In this document: piece by piece, positions 33,754 to 43,600 of the stretch
Layout: each line of letters opens with the position of its first letter
Numbering within the stretch: the stretch's first letter is position 1
Source: Terriglobia bacterium
Lineage (GTDB): Bacteria; Acidobacteriota; Terriglobia; Bryobacterales; Bryobacteraceae
NCBI GenBank assembly: GCA_021324615.1
Contig: JAJPIT010000092.1
Coordinates: forward strand, 1 to 58,932
Length of the DNA: 58,932 nt
Reading direction: 5' to 3'
Position numbers and translations under genes: made by a program
The notes under the pieces: model-generated
The model's database searches: none
Told to the model about the DNA's origin: nothing
What the model saw: only the letters and a program-made list of their open reading frames with translations

Positions 33754-33839
33754 ACGCGTTGGGGCCGGCCGAAACCTGCCGGACGCGGCATTTTTCCGGA
33801 CCAGCCCGGTGTTAGCGCCGGGAGCCGCTCCACGCGGGA

Positions 33840-34133
33840 TTATTGGCGCCGCGGACCCCGGCTGCCGCCGCTTCCTTCCCTTGCCGTCATGGGCCGCGCC
33901 TCATTCACCACTAACGCGCGGCCCATCAGATCCTTGCCGTGGCAGGCGTCCACGGCGCGCAGGGCCGCGGCGTCGTCATTAATTTCCACAAACCCGAATC
34001 CGCGAGCCTGGCCGGTAAAACGATCGCGCATGACCGTGACGGAGTCCACCGTCACGCCATTATCGGCAAAAAAGTTCTGTACATCCGTCTCATTTGCCGC
34101 ATAGGGGAGATTTCCTACGAAAAGCTTCTTCAC
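33840..34133 (-). CDS. RRM-domain RNA-binding protein
   Basis: The 97-residue protein is one RNA-recognition motif plus a short Gly/Arg-rich tail. RNP2 is LFVGNLP (4-10) and RNP1 is RGFGFVEI (44-51), with the aromatic residues for RNA stacking in place. It resembles the cold-responsive single-RRM proteins of cyanobacteria and other bacteria. It starts with GTG, with AGGAG seven bases upstream. A promoter-like pair lies about 100 bases upstream, leaving a long leader. RNA chaperone activity is a family inference. Confidence 0.93.
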   Translation of the reverse strand: MKKLFVGNLPYAANETDVQNFFADNGVTVDSVTVMRDRFTGQARGFGFVEINDDAAALRAVDACHGKDLMGRALVVNEARPMTAREGSGGSRGPRRQ

Positions 34134-34238
34134 TCGAACACTCCTGACTGTAACTGGAGACGGAGACAGAGACCGGGCAGGCCATGGAAGGCGGGAACCG
34201 AACGGACCGAGTCAACCTGAGCACTCCAATACGGAGGA

Positions 34239-34268
34239 AGTATGCCATGAAATTGAGCGCGGAGTCAA
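34239..34268 (-). promoter_or_regulatory. Putative sigma-70 promoter of the RRM gene
   Basis: Minus-strand -35 TTGACT (34268-34263), an 18-base spacer and -10 CATACT (34244-34239). Predicted transcription start near 34232 leaves a leader of about 99 bases before the GTG at 34133. Long leaders are usual for cold-regulated RNA-binding proteins. Confidence 0.5.
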
Positions 34269-34315
34269 AGGGAATTATGCCCGATGGCAGGGGTAAATCC
34301 GGCGGCCGCGCGCCG

Positions 34316-35797
34316 TTAATCTCCCGCTTCGGCCGGAAGCGAGGTCCCCATTTCCGGTTCGCCCAGATTGCTGTGGCGTTTGGCGTAGAGAAAATAAACG
34401 GCCAGGCCGATCACCATCCAGACCAGCGCCGCAAGCTGGGTCGCCGAGTCGAGGCCGACGATCATCAATCCGCAGACCACCATTCCCAGGATGGGCACCA
34501 GCGGCACCAGCGGCGTGCGGAAGGGGCGAGGCTCGTTGGGGCTCTTCCGGCGCAGAATCCAGACTCCCAGCGACACCAGCACGAAGGCGAACAGGGTCCC
34601 GATCGAGGTCAGGTTGCCGGTGATATCGCCGGGTAAGAATCCGCCGATCGCGGCAACGAATAAGTACAGAACGGCATTGCATTTATAGGGCGTCCGGAAG
34701 GTCGGGTGAACCTCGGAAAACAACTTGGGCAGCAGGCCGTCCTTGGCCATGGAGTAGAAAACGCGGCTCTGGCCGAGTAACATGACCAGCATCACCGAGG
34801 AAAATCCCGCGAGAATGGCGACGGTCACCAGCGTTGCCAGCCACCCGTATCCGGTCATGTAGGTTTTAATCGCGTAAGCGACCGAGGCTTCCATGCCCTT
34901 GCTGGGATCGACGAAATCGGAGGAGGGCGCGATGCCAGTCAGCACCCAACTAAACAGGATATAGAGGACGGTGCAGACCGCCAGCGATCCCATGATGCCG
35001 ATGGGCATGTTTTTTCCCGGCTCGATGGTCTCCTGCGCGGCGGTGGAGACGGCGTCGAAGCCGATGAAGGCGAAAAACACCACGCCGGCGCCGCCCAGCA
35101 CGCCTCCCCAGCCGTGTTTGAAAAATCCCTGGTGGGTGGCATCGGCGGGAAGAAAGAACGGGGTATGGTTCTCCGGCCGGATGAACTGCCAGCCCAGCGC
35201 GATGATCAGGATCACGATGGTCACCTTGACGGCGACGATAATGGCGTTGACCGTGGCCGATTCCGACGTGCCTTTAATCAGCAGCAGGGTCAAAATCAGT
35301 AAAATCAGCACGGCGGGTCCGTTAATGATGCCGTGCACGCCTCCCGGCCCGGTTTGCAGTGGAGAATGCCGCCAGGCCCACGGGATCAGATCCGGAAACA
35401 ACTGATTGAAGTACTCGGTCCAGGCGATGGACAACGTGGCCGCGCCGAGAGCGTACTCCAGGATCAGCGCCCATCCGATCACCCAGGCGACCAGCTCGCC
35501 CATGGTGACGTAAGCATAGGTATAGGCGCTGCCGGCCACCGGAATCATGGCGGCGAACTCGGCGTAGCACAGGCCCGCGAAAGCGCACCCGATCGCCGCG
35601 ACGACGAACGACAGCGTGACCGAGGGGCCCGCGTTCTGGCCGGCGGCGGCCGCCGTGCGCACGAAAATGCCGGCGCCGATGATCGCGCCGATGCCCAGCG
35701 CCACCAAACCCGGCCATCTCAAGGTGCGCTTCAGACCGCCTTTTTCGTCGGCCTGCGCCAGCAGCGTGGATAAGGGTTTGGTGCGGAAAAGACTCAT
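34316..35797 (-). CDS. CAT-type cationic amino acid permease
   Basis: The 493-residue transporter belongs to the APC superfamily, cationic amino acid transporter branch. It has about twelve hydrophobic segments, the first with IGAIIGAGIFV, then YAEFAAMIPVAGSAYTYAYV. The conserved FFAFIGFDAVSTAAQE region is in the middle. The C-terminus has the extra helices typical of the YfnA-like group. It is a single leftward gene; the 182-base region to the RRM gene carries that gene's leader and promoter. Substrate is not predictable beyond amino acids. Confidence 0.93.
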   Translation of the reverse strand: MSLFRTKPLSTLLAQADEKGGLKRTLRWPGLVALGIGAIIGAGIFVRTAAAAGQNAGPSVTLSFVVAAIGCAFAGLCYAEFAAMIPVAGSAYTYAYVTMGELVAWVIGWALILEYALGAATLSIAWTEYFNQLFPDLIPWAWRHSPLQTGPGGVHGIINGPAVLILLILTLLLIKGTSESATVNAIIVAVKVTIVILIIALGWQFIRPENHTPFFLPADATHQGFFKHGWGGVLGGAGVVFFAFIGFDAVSTAAQETIEPGKNMPIGIMGSLAVCTVLYILFSWVLTGIAPSSDFVDPSKGMEASVAYAIKTYMTGYGWLATLVTVAILAGFSSVMLVMLLGQSRVFYSMAKDGLLPKLFSEVHPTFRTPYKCNAVLYLFVAAIGGFLPGDITGNLTSIGTLFAFVLVSLGVWILRRKSPNEPRPFRTPLVPLVPILGMVVCGLMIVGLDSATQLAALVWMVIGLAVYFLYAKRHSNLGEPEMGTSLPAEAGD

Positions 35798-35875
35798 AGG
35801 TAAATATGCTAACAGCTTTCCGGCGTTCTGATTTCAGCTTAGCGCGGCTCTGGTTTGGTTCCGCAGGCGCGGCGC

Positions 35876-36631
35876 CTACACCGTTTCGCCCAGAAGCGAT
35901 TTCAGCTTGGCGTGGCCGGCCCGGCTGACCGGAAGCTGCGTGCCGTCGCTGAGCACCGCGACGCGGCTGTCGCGCGTGTACGGCTCGATGCGCGCGATTC
36001 GTTCCAGGTTTGCGATATAGGACCGGTGAATGCGCACGAACTTTTTGGGGTCCAGTTGCCTTTCGATGCTCGAAATGGTCTGCTGCTTCAGATAATTTTT
36101 CTTTTCGCTGCGCAGCGCGATGTAGTCGTCCTGCGCCTCAACGTAATCCAGGCGGTCGATTGGGATGATGTGAACCTTCGTGCCGTCTTTCACCACCACC
36201 CGCTCCAGCTTCTGCTCCGGCGGGCGGGCGGCCGCGGAAAGCTCGGCGGCCGCGATCGGCGGCCGGGGATTTCCCAGCCGCGCCCGGACTTTTTCGAGCG
36301 CTTTCTGCAGCCGATCGGCGCTGAAGGGCTTCAGCAAATAATCGACCGCGCTGGCTTCGAAGGCGCGCATGGCGTACTGATCGTAAGCGGTGACGAAAAT
36401 AACGGCGGCCGGCGTGTCGATCAACTCCAGGACTTCGAAGCCGTCGAGCTTGGGCATCTGCACGTCTAAAAAAACCACGTCGGGTTTCAAATCGCCGATG
36501 GACTTCACCGCCTCAAAACCGTTGGCGCATTCGGCGACGACGTCCACGCCGCCGGATTCTTCCAGATATTCGCGCAGAAGCTGCCGCGCGAGCTCTTCAT
36601 CGTCCACGATCAGGGCGCGAATGGGAGTCAT
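35876..36631 (-). CDS. LytTR-family response regulator
   Basis: The 251 residues are a receiver domain (1-120, acidic D10/D11, phospho-acceptor D56 in VFLDVQMPKLDG, Lys in YLLKPF) and a C-terminal LytTR DNA-binding domain (about 150-250). The latter shows DYVEAQDDYIAL, FVRIHRSYIANL and LPVSRAGHAKLKSLL. The start ATG overlaps the stop of the kinase gene by ATGA (36628-36631). It forms a LytS/LytR-like pair with that kinase and the LiaF-like protein upstream, probably answering cell-envelope signals. A longer in-frame reading into the kinase gene is not credible. Confidence 0.93.
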   Translation of the reverse strand: MTPIRALIVDDEELARQLLREYLEESGGVDVVAECANGFEAVKSIGDLKPDVVFLDVQMPKLDGFEVLELIDTPAAVIFVTAYDQYAMRAFEASAVDYLLKPFSADRLQKALEKVRARLGNPRPPIAAAELSAAARPPEQKLERVVVKDGTKVHIIPIDRLDYVEAQDDYIALRSEKKNYLKQQTISSIERQLDPKKFVRIHRSYIANLERIARIEPYTRDSRVAVLSDGTQLPVSRAGHAKLKSLLGETV

Positions 36632-37647
36632 GCATTCCTCCGGCAGGGCACAATCATTTCCGCCCGAAATTGATTCTTCACCGCCTTCGCCGTCAGCCGC
36701 GCCTCCGGACCGAAACGCGTTTCCAGGCGGCCGCGGACATTGCGCAAGCCCAGTCCATGGCGGCGCGGCGCGGGAGAATCGGGATCGAAGCCGTTCTCCA
36801 CGCTCACTTCGAGCAGGCCATCTTTCACTCGGCTTTCCACTTTGATAATTCCTCCATCGACCAGCGTCGCGATTCCGTGTTTGACCGCGTTCTCGATCAG
36901 CGGCTGCAAGACCAGCGGCGGAATCAGGCAATCGGCGCAGGAATCGTCGACATTCATTTCCACGCGCAGGCGCGATCCGTAGCGCACCTGCTCCACGTCG
37001 AGATAGGTGCGGGCCAGCGCCAGTTCCTCGCGCCAGGAAATGCTCTCTTTTTCACCCAAACCGAGCGTGTTGCGCAGAAAATCGGACAGCCGGATGCACA
37101 TTTCGCGCGCGCGGGCCGGGTCGCTGCCCACCAGCGCGGTGATCGAGTTGAGGCTGTTGAACAGGAAATGCGGGTTGATCTGCGCCTTCAGCGCGCGCAG
37201 CTCGGCTTCGCGGGCCTGGATCTGCGCCCGGCGCGACTGCTCGAGCGCGAACAGAACATAGTGCAGGGCGACCGACAAGGAATACAGCAGCACAGCCACG
37301 ACGGCCAGATCAGGAATGCCGGGCCGCAGCCGCGCTCCGGCGCCGAGCAGATAGGCGATCAGGCGGGCCAGCTCCACCCACAACGAGGTGGCGATCATGG
37401 CCGCGCCGAAATGATTCAGAATCACTCCGATCCAGGTCCGCCGCGGAAGCTGGATCTGGCGGCACATATACCAGGGCGTCAGGCAGCAAAAGGCGTAAAA
37501 GAAGCACAACGGCGCCGCGATCAGCAGCGCCTCGCGCCAGGTGAGCGAGGCGGGGATGCGCAGCAGCGCCGAAAGCATCAGCGCGAAAAAGCCCCACACT
37601 CCCAGGTAGGAGGCGAACCACGACCGTTTGGCCAGAATCGGGTGCAT
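36628..37647 (-). CDS. LytS/YehU-type sensor histidine kinase
   Basis: The 339-residue kinase has four hydrophobic segments in its first 135 residues, with hardly any extracytoplasmic loops. The His-kinase signature QINPHFLFNSLNSI has H160 as phospho-acceptor. The dimerisation region and a HATPase domain with PLVLQPLIENAVKHG (N-box) and RHGLGLRNVRGRL (G-box) follow. It shares one base with the stop of the LiaF-like gene and overlaps the regulator gene by ATGA, so the three genes are one unit. It may sense membrane perturbation through the helices or the LiaF-like partner. Confidence 0.93.
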   Translation of the reverse strand: MHPILAKRSWFASYLGVWGFFALMLSALLRIPASLTWREALLIAAPLCFFYAFCCLTPWYMCRQIQLPRRTWIGVILNHFGAAMIATSLWVELARLIAYLLGAGARLRPGIPDLAVVAVLLYSLSVALHYVLFALEQSRRAQIQAREAELRALKAQINPHFLFNSLNSITALVGSDPARAREMCIRLSDFLRNTLGLGEKESISWREELALARTYLDVEQVRYGSRLRVEMNVDDSCADCLIPPLVLQPLIENAVKHGIATLVDGGIIKVESRVKDGLLEVSVENGFDPDSPAPRRHGLGLRNVRGRLETRFGPEARLTAKAVKNQFRAEMIVPCRRNA

Positions 37648-38519
37648 CAGTTCTTTACCGTAACGCCGCCAAAAACCGCGCTGCCGGTGACCAACAGAGA
37701 CGGCGACTTCACATCGCCGCGCACCGGCGGGACCGTCTCATCGGAGAAGCCGCCGAAGATTCCGGTGCCGCGCACCACCACCGTCCAGGTTTCCGGCACG
37801 GTCACCTCGACTCCTCCAAATACCGCGTTGCACTCCAGGCATGCCTGGTCGCCTTTGATCGCCGCCCTGCTCAGGTCGAGCTCGACGCCGCCGAAGACCG
37901 CGTTCACTTCGCCGCCTTCGAACTGCTGCGTGTCGAAGCTGCTTTCGGCGTGCGAGAACACGGCGTGAATGCCGGCCGAATGAACGGTGCTCTCGTCGTT
38001 CAAGGCGGCCCGGGGACGCCATCCTGTCCCGGCCCAGGGGTGGCCTCCGGATTCGATCGCGCGCAGAAGCATGCCCAGGCCGATGGCGATCAGGATCGCT
38101 GGCCAGAAATAGCCCCACACGTCTCCGTGGATGACGCCAAAGTTGCGGAGCAGCAACAGGATTCCGAGCGCGGCGACGATCCCGCCGCCCACCCGCCCTC
38201 CCACCCCCCAGGAGTGCAGCAGTTTGGACATCCCGGCGACGATCAGGAGAACCGGCCAGTAATCCCAAAGGTTCTCCACGATGACGATTCCCAGGTTTTG
38301 CAGCAGCAGCAGGACGCCGATGCCGGCCAGGATGAGGCCGATGATCGCGCCGCCGAGGCCGGTGTGGAAACGCGCGCGCCGCGCGGCGCGAGCCTCCCAG
38401 CGCCGGCTGCGCCGCTCGATCCGCTCCTGAAGCCGCGCCATTCGCGCATCAAAGCGGCGCCGCCGGGCCTCCATTTTCCGTTCCCAGGGCGATTTCGGCG
38501 CCTCTGGCGTGTCGGCCAT
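37647..38519 (-). CDS. LiaF-like membrane protein (DUF5668 plus toast-rack end)
   Basis: The 290-residue protein starts with a highly charged, Arg-rich cytoplasmic helix (about 1-52). Four or so hydrophobic segments follow in paired DUF5668 style (LILAGIGVLLLLQNLGI, WPVLLIVAGM, LGILLLLRNFGV, WPAILIAIGLGMLLRAI). The C-terminal part repeats the LiaF motif (NAVFGGVELDLS, NAVFGGVEVTVP, GSAVFGGVTV). LiaF proteins modulate a cell-envelope stress kinase, and here the kinase gene follows directly. It is the first gene of the operon. It shares the beta-repeat theme with the lipoprotein at 6.8-7.5 kb. Confidence 0.88.
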   Translation of the reverse strand: MADTPEAPKSPWERKMEARRRRFDARMARLQERIERRSRRWEARAARRARFHTGLGGAIIGLILAGIGVLLLLQNLGIVIVENLWDYWPVLLIVAGMSKLLHSWGVGGRVGGGIVAALGILLLLRNFGVIHGDVWGYFWPAILIAIGLGMLLRAIESGGHPWAGTGWRPRAALNDESTVHSAGIHAVFSHAESSFDTQQFEGGEVNAVFGGVELDLSRAAIKGDQACLECNAVFGGVEVTVPETWTVVVRGTGIFGGFSDETVPPVRGDVKSPSLLVTGSAVFGGVTVKN

Positions 38520-38643
38520 CGCGATATCCTTCCGTTAGCGATGTTAGCAAGCTTGCCCGCCTGGAGCCGCGATCGATTCGGCGAATGGCCGTTTCCGGCC
38601 GGTGAACGCCCCTGCTGTCGCGCAAGCATCGCGAATGCAGGAA

Positions 38644-38672
38644 CTTGTTGCCAATCTTTCAACCTGTGTCAA
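38644..38672 (-). promoter_or_regulatory. Possible promoter of the LiaF-like operon
   Basis: A consensus -35 TTGACA lies at 38672-38667 on the minus strand. A 17-base spacer leads to AACAAG (38649-38644), a poor -10 hexamer. Nothing else is apparent in the 222-base gap between the LiaF-like gene and the PQQ dehydrogenase. Confidence 0.35.
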
Positions 38673-38741
38673 CAGTTTTTGCGCGCTGCCGCTCAAACCG
38701 TTGCTGGCGGCTGAATTCTGGGCTGGATCCGGCCGTGTCTG

Positions 38742-40625
38742 CTAGGGGAGGGCGAAGGCGATGATGGTATCGGCGCTGGAGCGGTCGTTCAAGAACCCGC
38801 CTCCGGTGGCGGTGACCACGACATACTGTTTGCCGTTTTTGCCGAGGTAGGAAATTGGGGCGGAATGAGCGCTGGCCTCGATTTTCACGCTCCACAGTTC
38901 GGCGCCGGTTTTGGAATCGAAGGCCCGGAAGCGGCTGTCGTCGGTGGCGCCGATAAACACCAGTCCGCCGGCCGTCGCCACCGAACCGCCCAGGTTGGGA
39001 CGGCCGGTGCGTTGCTTACCGGCGGGCAGATCCTCGGTGATTCCAAGCGGAACCTGCCAGGCGATGTCTCCGGTGTTGACGTTGATCGCAAACAGCCGTC
39101 CCCAGGGCGGTTGGTTGCACGGCCACCGCTTATCGGGATCCCAGAAGCGGTTGGCGCCGGCGAATCCCGCGCGCGAGTACGAGCCGTCCGGATTTTTCAC
39201 CATGCGGTTCAAGCTGCCGAAATCTTGAGTATTGACGAACAGGTAGCCAAGCCGGGGATCGAACGATGGCGGGTTCCAGTTTCCGCCGCCGATGGAGCTG
39301 GGGAAGATCACGCTGGGCTGGGTGGAATAGTGGGTGAACGGTCCGCCGGCGTGCAGGCCGCCATCCTGGTCGAAAAGATCCTGGCAGAACTTCTGATGTT
39401 CGGCGGTCAGAGCCGCGATGTCCTCGCGCCGGAAGCTATTGCGCGCAAGCGGCGGCGGCTTCACAGGAAAAGGCTGGGTAGGCCAGGCTTCATCGCCGGG
39501 CAAGGCGTCGGCGGTGGGCACGGGCCGTTCTTCGACGCCGAAAACCGGTTTCCCGGTCTCGCGATTCAGGATAAACAAAAAACCCATCTTGGTGAGCTGG
39601 GCGACGGCGGGAATTTTTCTGCCCTTTTGCACCACATCCAGCAGGACGGGCGGCGCGGCGAGATCGTAATCCCAGGTATCGTGATGGACGGCCTGGAAGT
39701 ACCATTTCATCTTTCCGGTCAGCGCGTCGACGGCGACCAGCGAAGTGCCATATAAATTCTTTCCCTTACGATCGCCGCCCCAGTAATCGGCGGTGGGTTC
39801 GCCGTAGGGCATGTACAGGATGCCGCGGCGGGTATCCACGGTCATCAGGCCCCAGACGTTGGTTCCGGAGCGGTTTTTCTGGCTGTTGTCCGCCCAGGTT
39901 TCGCTGCCGGGCTCGCCCGGCAGGGGCGTCGCGTGAAACCGCCAGAGGAGTTTGCCGGAGTGGACGTCCCAGGCGCGGGTATCGCCGGAGGCGCCAAAGC
40001 TCGGGAATTCCTGAACGTGCGCGCCGGTGATGACGGCGTCTTTATACACCACCGGCGGCGAGGACAAGCCGAACGGCGCGTTGGGAAAACCGTTCAACAT
40101 GCCATCCCTCAGATCGATTTCGCCTTCGTTTCCGAATCCGGGCACCGGTTTGCCGGTTTTGGCGTTGATGGCGATCAAACGGCCGTCCTCGGTGCCGACG
40201 AACAGTTCCGGAGGGGACTGGCGGTCGCCTCCCCAATATTCCAGGCCGCGCGTGGCCAGCGGATGTTTGGCGTCGTAGGACCAGATTTCCTTGCCGGTTT
40301 CCGGCTCCAGCGCGACGACGCGATGGTAGGTGGTGGTGAGATACAGGACTCCATCGACGGCCAGCGGCGTGACTTCCCAGGACCGGTTCGCATCGCCCCG
40401 GCCGCGGCCGCGGCGGGCCGGCTCAGAATCGGCGCCAGTCGGCTTCATGTGATAGGTCCAGGCGCGGACCAGGGTCGCGACATTGCTGGTGTTGATCTGG
40501 GCCAGGGGCGAGTAGCGCTGGCCGCCGGGATCATGACCATAGACCGGCCAATCGGATTGGCCCCGGGCGGCGGCGGCCGCAAGCAAAAGAGCGAAGCATC
40601 TGCCTTTCACAGCTTCTCCCGTCAA
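38742..40625 (-). CDS. PQQ-dependent dehydrogenase
   Basis: The 627-residue protein has a signal peptide (about 1-22) and an eight-bladed beta-propeller typical of quinoprotein dehydrogenases. W-motif repeats are visible (VVALEPETGKEIWSYD, LIAINAKTGKPVPGFG, LVAVDALTGKMKWYFQ, LFAINVNTGDIAWQVPLG). The active-side segment HHDTWDYDLAAPPVL matches glucose/quinate-type members. No cytochrome domain is fused, so electrons would pass to a separate acceptor or quinone. Its ATG overlaps the stop of the TonB receptor gene by ATGA (40622-40625). It would oxidise a sugar, polyol or alcohol in the periplasm; the substrate is unknown. Confidence 0.9.
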   Translation of the reverse strand: MTGEAVKGRCFALLLAAAAARGQSDWPVYGHDPGGQRYSPLAQINTSNVATLVRAWTYHMKPTGADSEPARRGRGRGDANRSWEVTPLAVDGVLYLTTTYHRVVALEPETGKEIWSYDAKHPLATRGLEYWGGDRQSPPELFVGTEDGRLIAINAKTGKPVPGFGNEGEIDLRDGMLNGFPNAPFGLSSPPVVYKDAVITGAHVQEFPSFGASGDTRAWDVHSGKLLWRFHATPLPGEPGSETWADNSQKNRSGTNVWGLMTVDTRRGILYMPYGEPTADYWGGDRKGKNLYGTSLVAVDALTGKMKWYFQAVHHDTWDYDLAAPPVLLDVVQKGRKIPAVAQLTKMGFLFILNRETGKPVFGVEERPVPTADALPGDEAWPTQPFPVKPPPLARNSFRREDIAALTAEHQKFCQDLFDQDGGLHAGGPFTHYSTQPSVIFPSSIGGGNWNPPSFDPRLGYLFVNTQDFGSLNRMVKNPDGSYSRAGFAGANRFWDPDKRWPCNQPPWGRLFAINVNTGDIAWQVPLGITEDLPAGKQRTGRPNLGGSVATAGGLVFIGATDDSRFRAFDSKTGAELWSVKIEASAHSAPISYLGKNGKQYVVVTATGGGFLNDRSSADTIIAFALP

Positions 40626-43600
40626 AACATGTACTTTAGCGCGAACTGCATGATCCGGGGATCGCCCGCGGATTGCCCGACCGAGGCCGTAATATCGCTG
40701 AGGATCTGGCCAAACGAGCCGGCGTTCAAACCTGTGACCGGCGGGGAAAAGTTCACCAGGTTGGGCACATTGAAAACTTCCCAGCGGAACTGTAGCGTCT
40801 GGCGCTCCGCAACCGGGAAGTTGCGGACCAAGCCCATATCGATCTGCAACATCGACGGATTCAAGATATTCAGCGGCCCAAGGTTGCCGAGCGTTCCCGT
40901 AGCCGGCGTCGTGAAGGCGGAGCGCAACAGATACCGGGTTGGCGTTGGATTGGGGGCGAATACATCGCTGGCGGCCAGGTTGGGCCGCTGCCCTCCGATG
41001 CCGCTCAGGGCAGTATCCACGCCGATGGTCACCGTGGAATAGTTCCCCGACTGGTAGCGCACAATGGCCGAAAGCTGCCAGTTCGCGGCGATGTGGTCGA
41101 GCAGGCCGCGGCCGATATGCGGCGATGTCGCAATGGCGGAAAGGTTCACGATGTTGCGCCGGTCCGAATCGCAGTTGGCGCGGTCCTGGTTGCGGTTGTT
41201 CGGATTCACATAGGTGGGTCCGGTGAGCTCGGTGGTTTCCGGAGCGCTGATGCAGTGCGCCCGCGTATAGTTGCCCAACACGGTGAAATGACTGCTCAGC
41301 CGGTGCTGCGCCGTGATCAGCATGGCGTTGTAGCTGGCGGTGCCGCCGTCATCCAGTTGGCCGATCGTCGAATAGTATTGCCCGTAAGCCGGATTTTGCA
41401 GATACAAGACACGATGCTGATTTTCGGAGCTCAGCGTGGCCCCGGGAACGTAGATGGCGGGATCCATCTCCCGGCCCGTCCACAGATGCGTGGTTTCGTT
41501 GCCCAGATACGTGGCGGATAACAGCAGATTGGCTCCGACCTGGCGCTGGAGGCTCAGATTCCATTGCTGGAGGTAGGGCGGATTGGTGTTCAACGGCATG
41601 TTGACGTAAACGCCTTCCAGAGGGAACGGCATGTTCTTGTTGACGTTGTTGAGCGCCGGGAACGGATTGCCGCCAGGATAGCCGAGCCACGGGTTGGTCA
41701 GCCCACCCGCAGGGTCCGGAATGTTGATCTGGGCGCCCCAGGGCGGGCTGTTGGAGAAACGGGTAAAGAAAAATAGTTGCGGCGTGTCGTAGAACAGCCC
41801 ATAGGAAGCGCGGATGGTCATGAGCCCGTTGCCCGCGGGATCCCAGACCAGGCCAACACGGGGCGCGAAGTCAGCCATTTTCGCGTTGGTGTTGGACCTG
41901 CCGGGAAAGCCCGGGTCGCCCGGATAGATCAATCCTGGCGGGGAGTTCACGTATTGGGCGCTGGTTTTTCCGGCGGCGAACAGAGCCGGGTCAAAGTGTT
42001 CGACAAAGCCGTTGACGTTGTGCTCGGGGATGAACGGCTCCCAGCGCAGGCCGAGATTTACCGTCAGCCGGCGGTTAAGTTTCCAGGAATCCTGCGCATA
42101 GGCGCCGATGAAATTGGCGCGGTCGTTGTCCAGATCAGGGTTGCCTTGCAGAAATCCGCCGCTGACCGCTCCCACCATAAAGTCGGCGAGCGAAAGCCCG
42201 GTATCCTGGCCGTTGAAGGTGAAAGCGCCGTTGGTCGGCCGGTTGTTCACCGTGTTCATGATCGCGTGAATCCAATTGACGCCCAGCGAGATCTGGTGCG
42301 AGCCGCGGATCAGGCTGACGTCTTCGGCCAACTGAAAGTCGGTGGAGTTGAAGTAGCCGGGATTGGTCGCGCCGGCCCCGATCGAGAATCCATTCCCACT
42401 CACCGAAAGACCCATGTATCCCGGAATGGAGCTGGCGACTTGAATGCCCACGTCGGCCGGAGAAAAATACGGCGGCAGGGTCCGGAGATTGCGCGTGCGG
42501 TTCACGGTTCCGTGAAAAGCGGCCAGCGTCGTCGGGGAGAAAATATAATTGTCACCGAGCGCGAAGGACTGGCTCTGGTCGGCCACCGCGGTCTTGTTGT
42601 CTTCCAGGATATTGGAAGGCACCGACGGGGTTGGATTATTGTAGTTGGCGATGAAATAGCGGCCGTAGATCTGATGCCGGGCGCTGAGGTTATCGTCGAT
42701 CCGGCCCACAATCTGGTGTTCGCGGCTGTCGTTGATGATGCCGTAGACCAGTTTCCCGCAGGGGTCGGTGGAAACCGGAATGTGCTTGAGGATGTTCAGA
42801 GCCTGCGGGTTGAACAGCGCCGGCGAGATGGTGTTGTTGACGAAGCCGTATTTGGACGAAAGCGTGATCTGCCGGCCGCCGTTGCAGGCCGGCGAGGTCA
42901 CCGGGCCGAAATTGCCGTTGAGCATGGCCTGTGTGGGCACGTAGCTGACCGTCGAGGGCGGGTCGGAACGGGTGACGGTGCCCTGATAACCGGCAAAAAA
43001 GAACATCTTGTTTTTCACAACCGGTCCGCCCAGTGTGCCGCCGAACTGATTGCGCTTGAGACTGTCACGGCTGGTGGCGAAAAAGTCGCGGGCGTTGAGA
43101 TCGCCGTTGCGGAGGAATTCAAACAGATCGCCGTGCAGTTCGTTGGTTCCCGATTTGGTCACCACGTTGACGGTCGCCGCGCCATGCTGGCCGTATTGCG
43201 CCGGGGCCGCGCTGGTTTCAACCTTGAACTCCTGAAGCGCGTCCGGGAAGGGAAACGGCAGGTTGAGATTGTTGAACGGGTCGTTGTTGGAAGCGCCGTC
43301 CATGACGTAAGTGATGGCGTTTGCCAGCCCGCCTCCGACCGAGATGGTCTGGGTGGGGTAGTTCTTGTTGGTATTAAGGTCGCCGGCCGGAGCGGGGGTG
43401 GCGGCTCCGGAAAGATAGATGAGATCGGTCGCTTCCCGGCCATTCAACGGAAGATCCACGATGCGCTGCTGATCGATGACCTGGCCGACCCCGTTTTCAT
43501 GAGTTTCCACCATGGCCGCGCTGGCTTCCACCACGACCTGTTCGGTGACCGATCCGGCCTTCAGGGTGAAATTGACGACCGGGTTGGTATCCACCTGCAA

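Noticed and set aside
34184-34636. Plus-strand frame with a GGAGGAAG sequence before ATG
   Set aside because: It runs antisense into the permease gene, and the GGAGGAAG is the complement of the RRM promoter -10 region.
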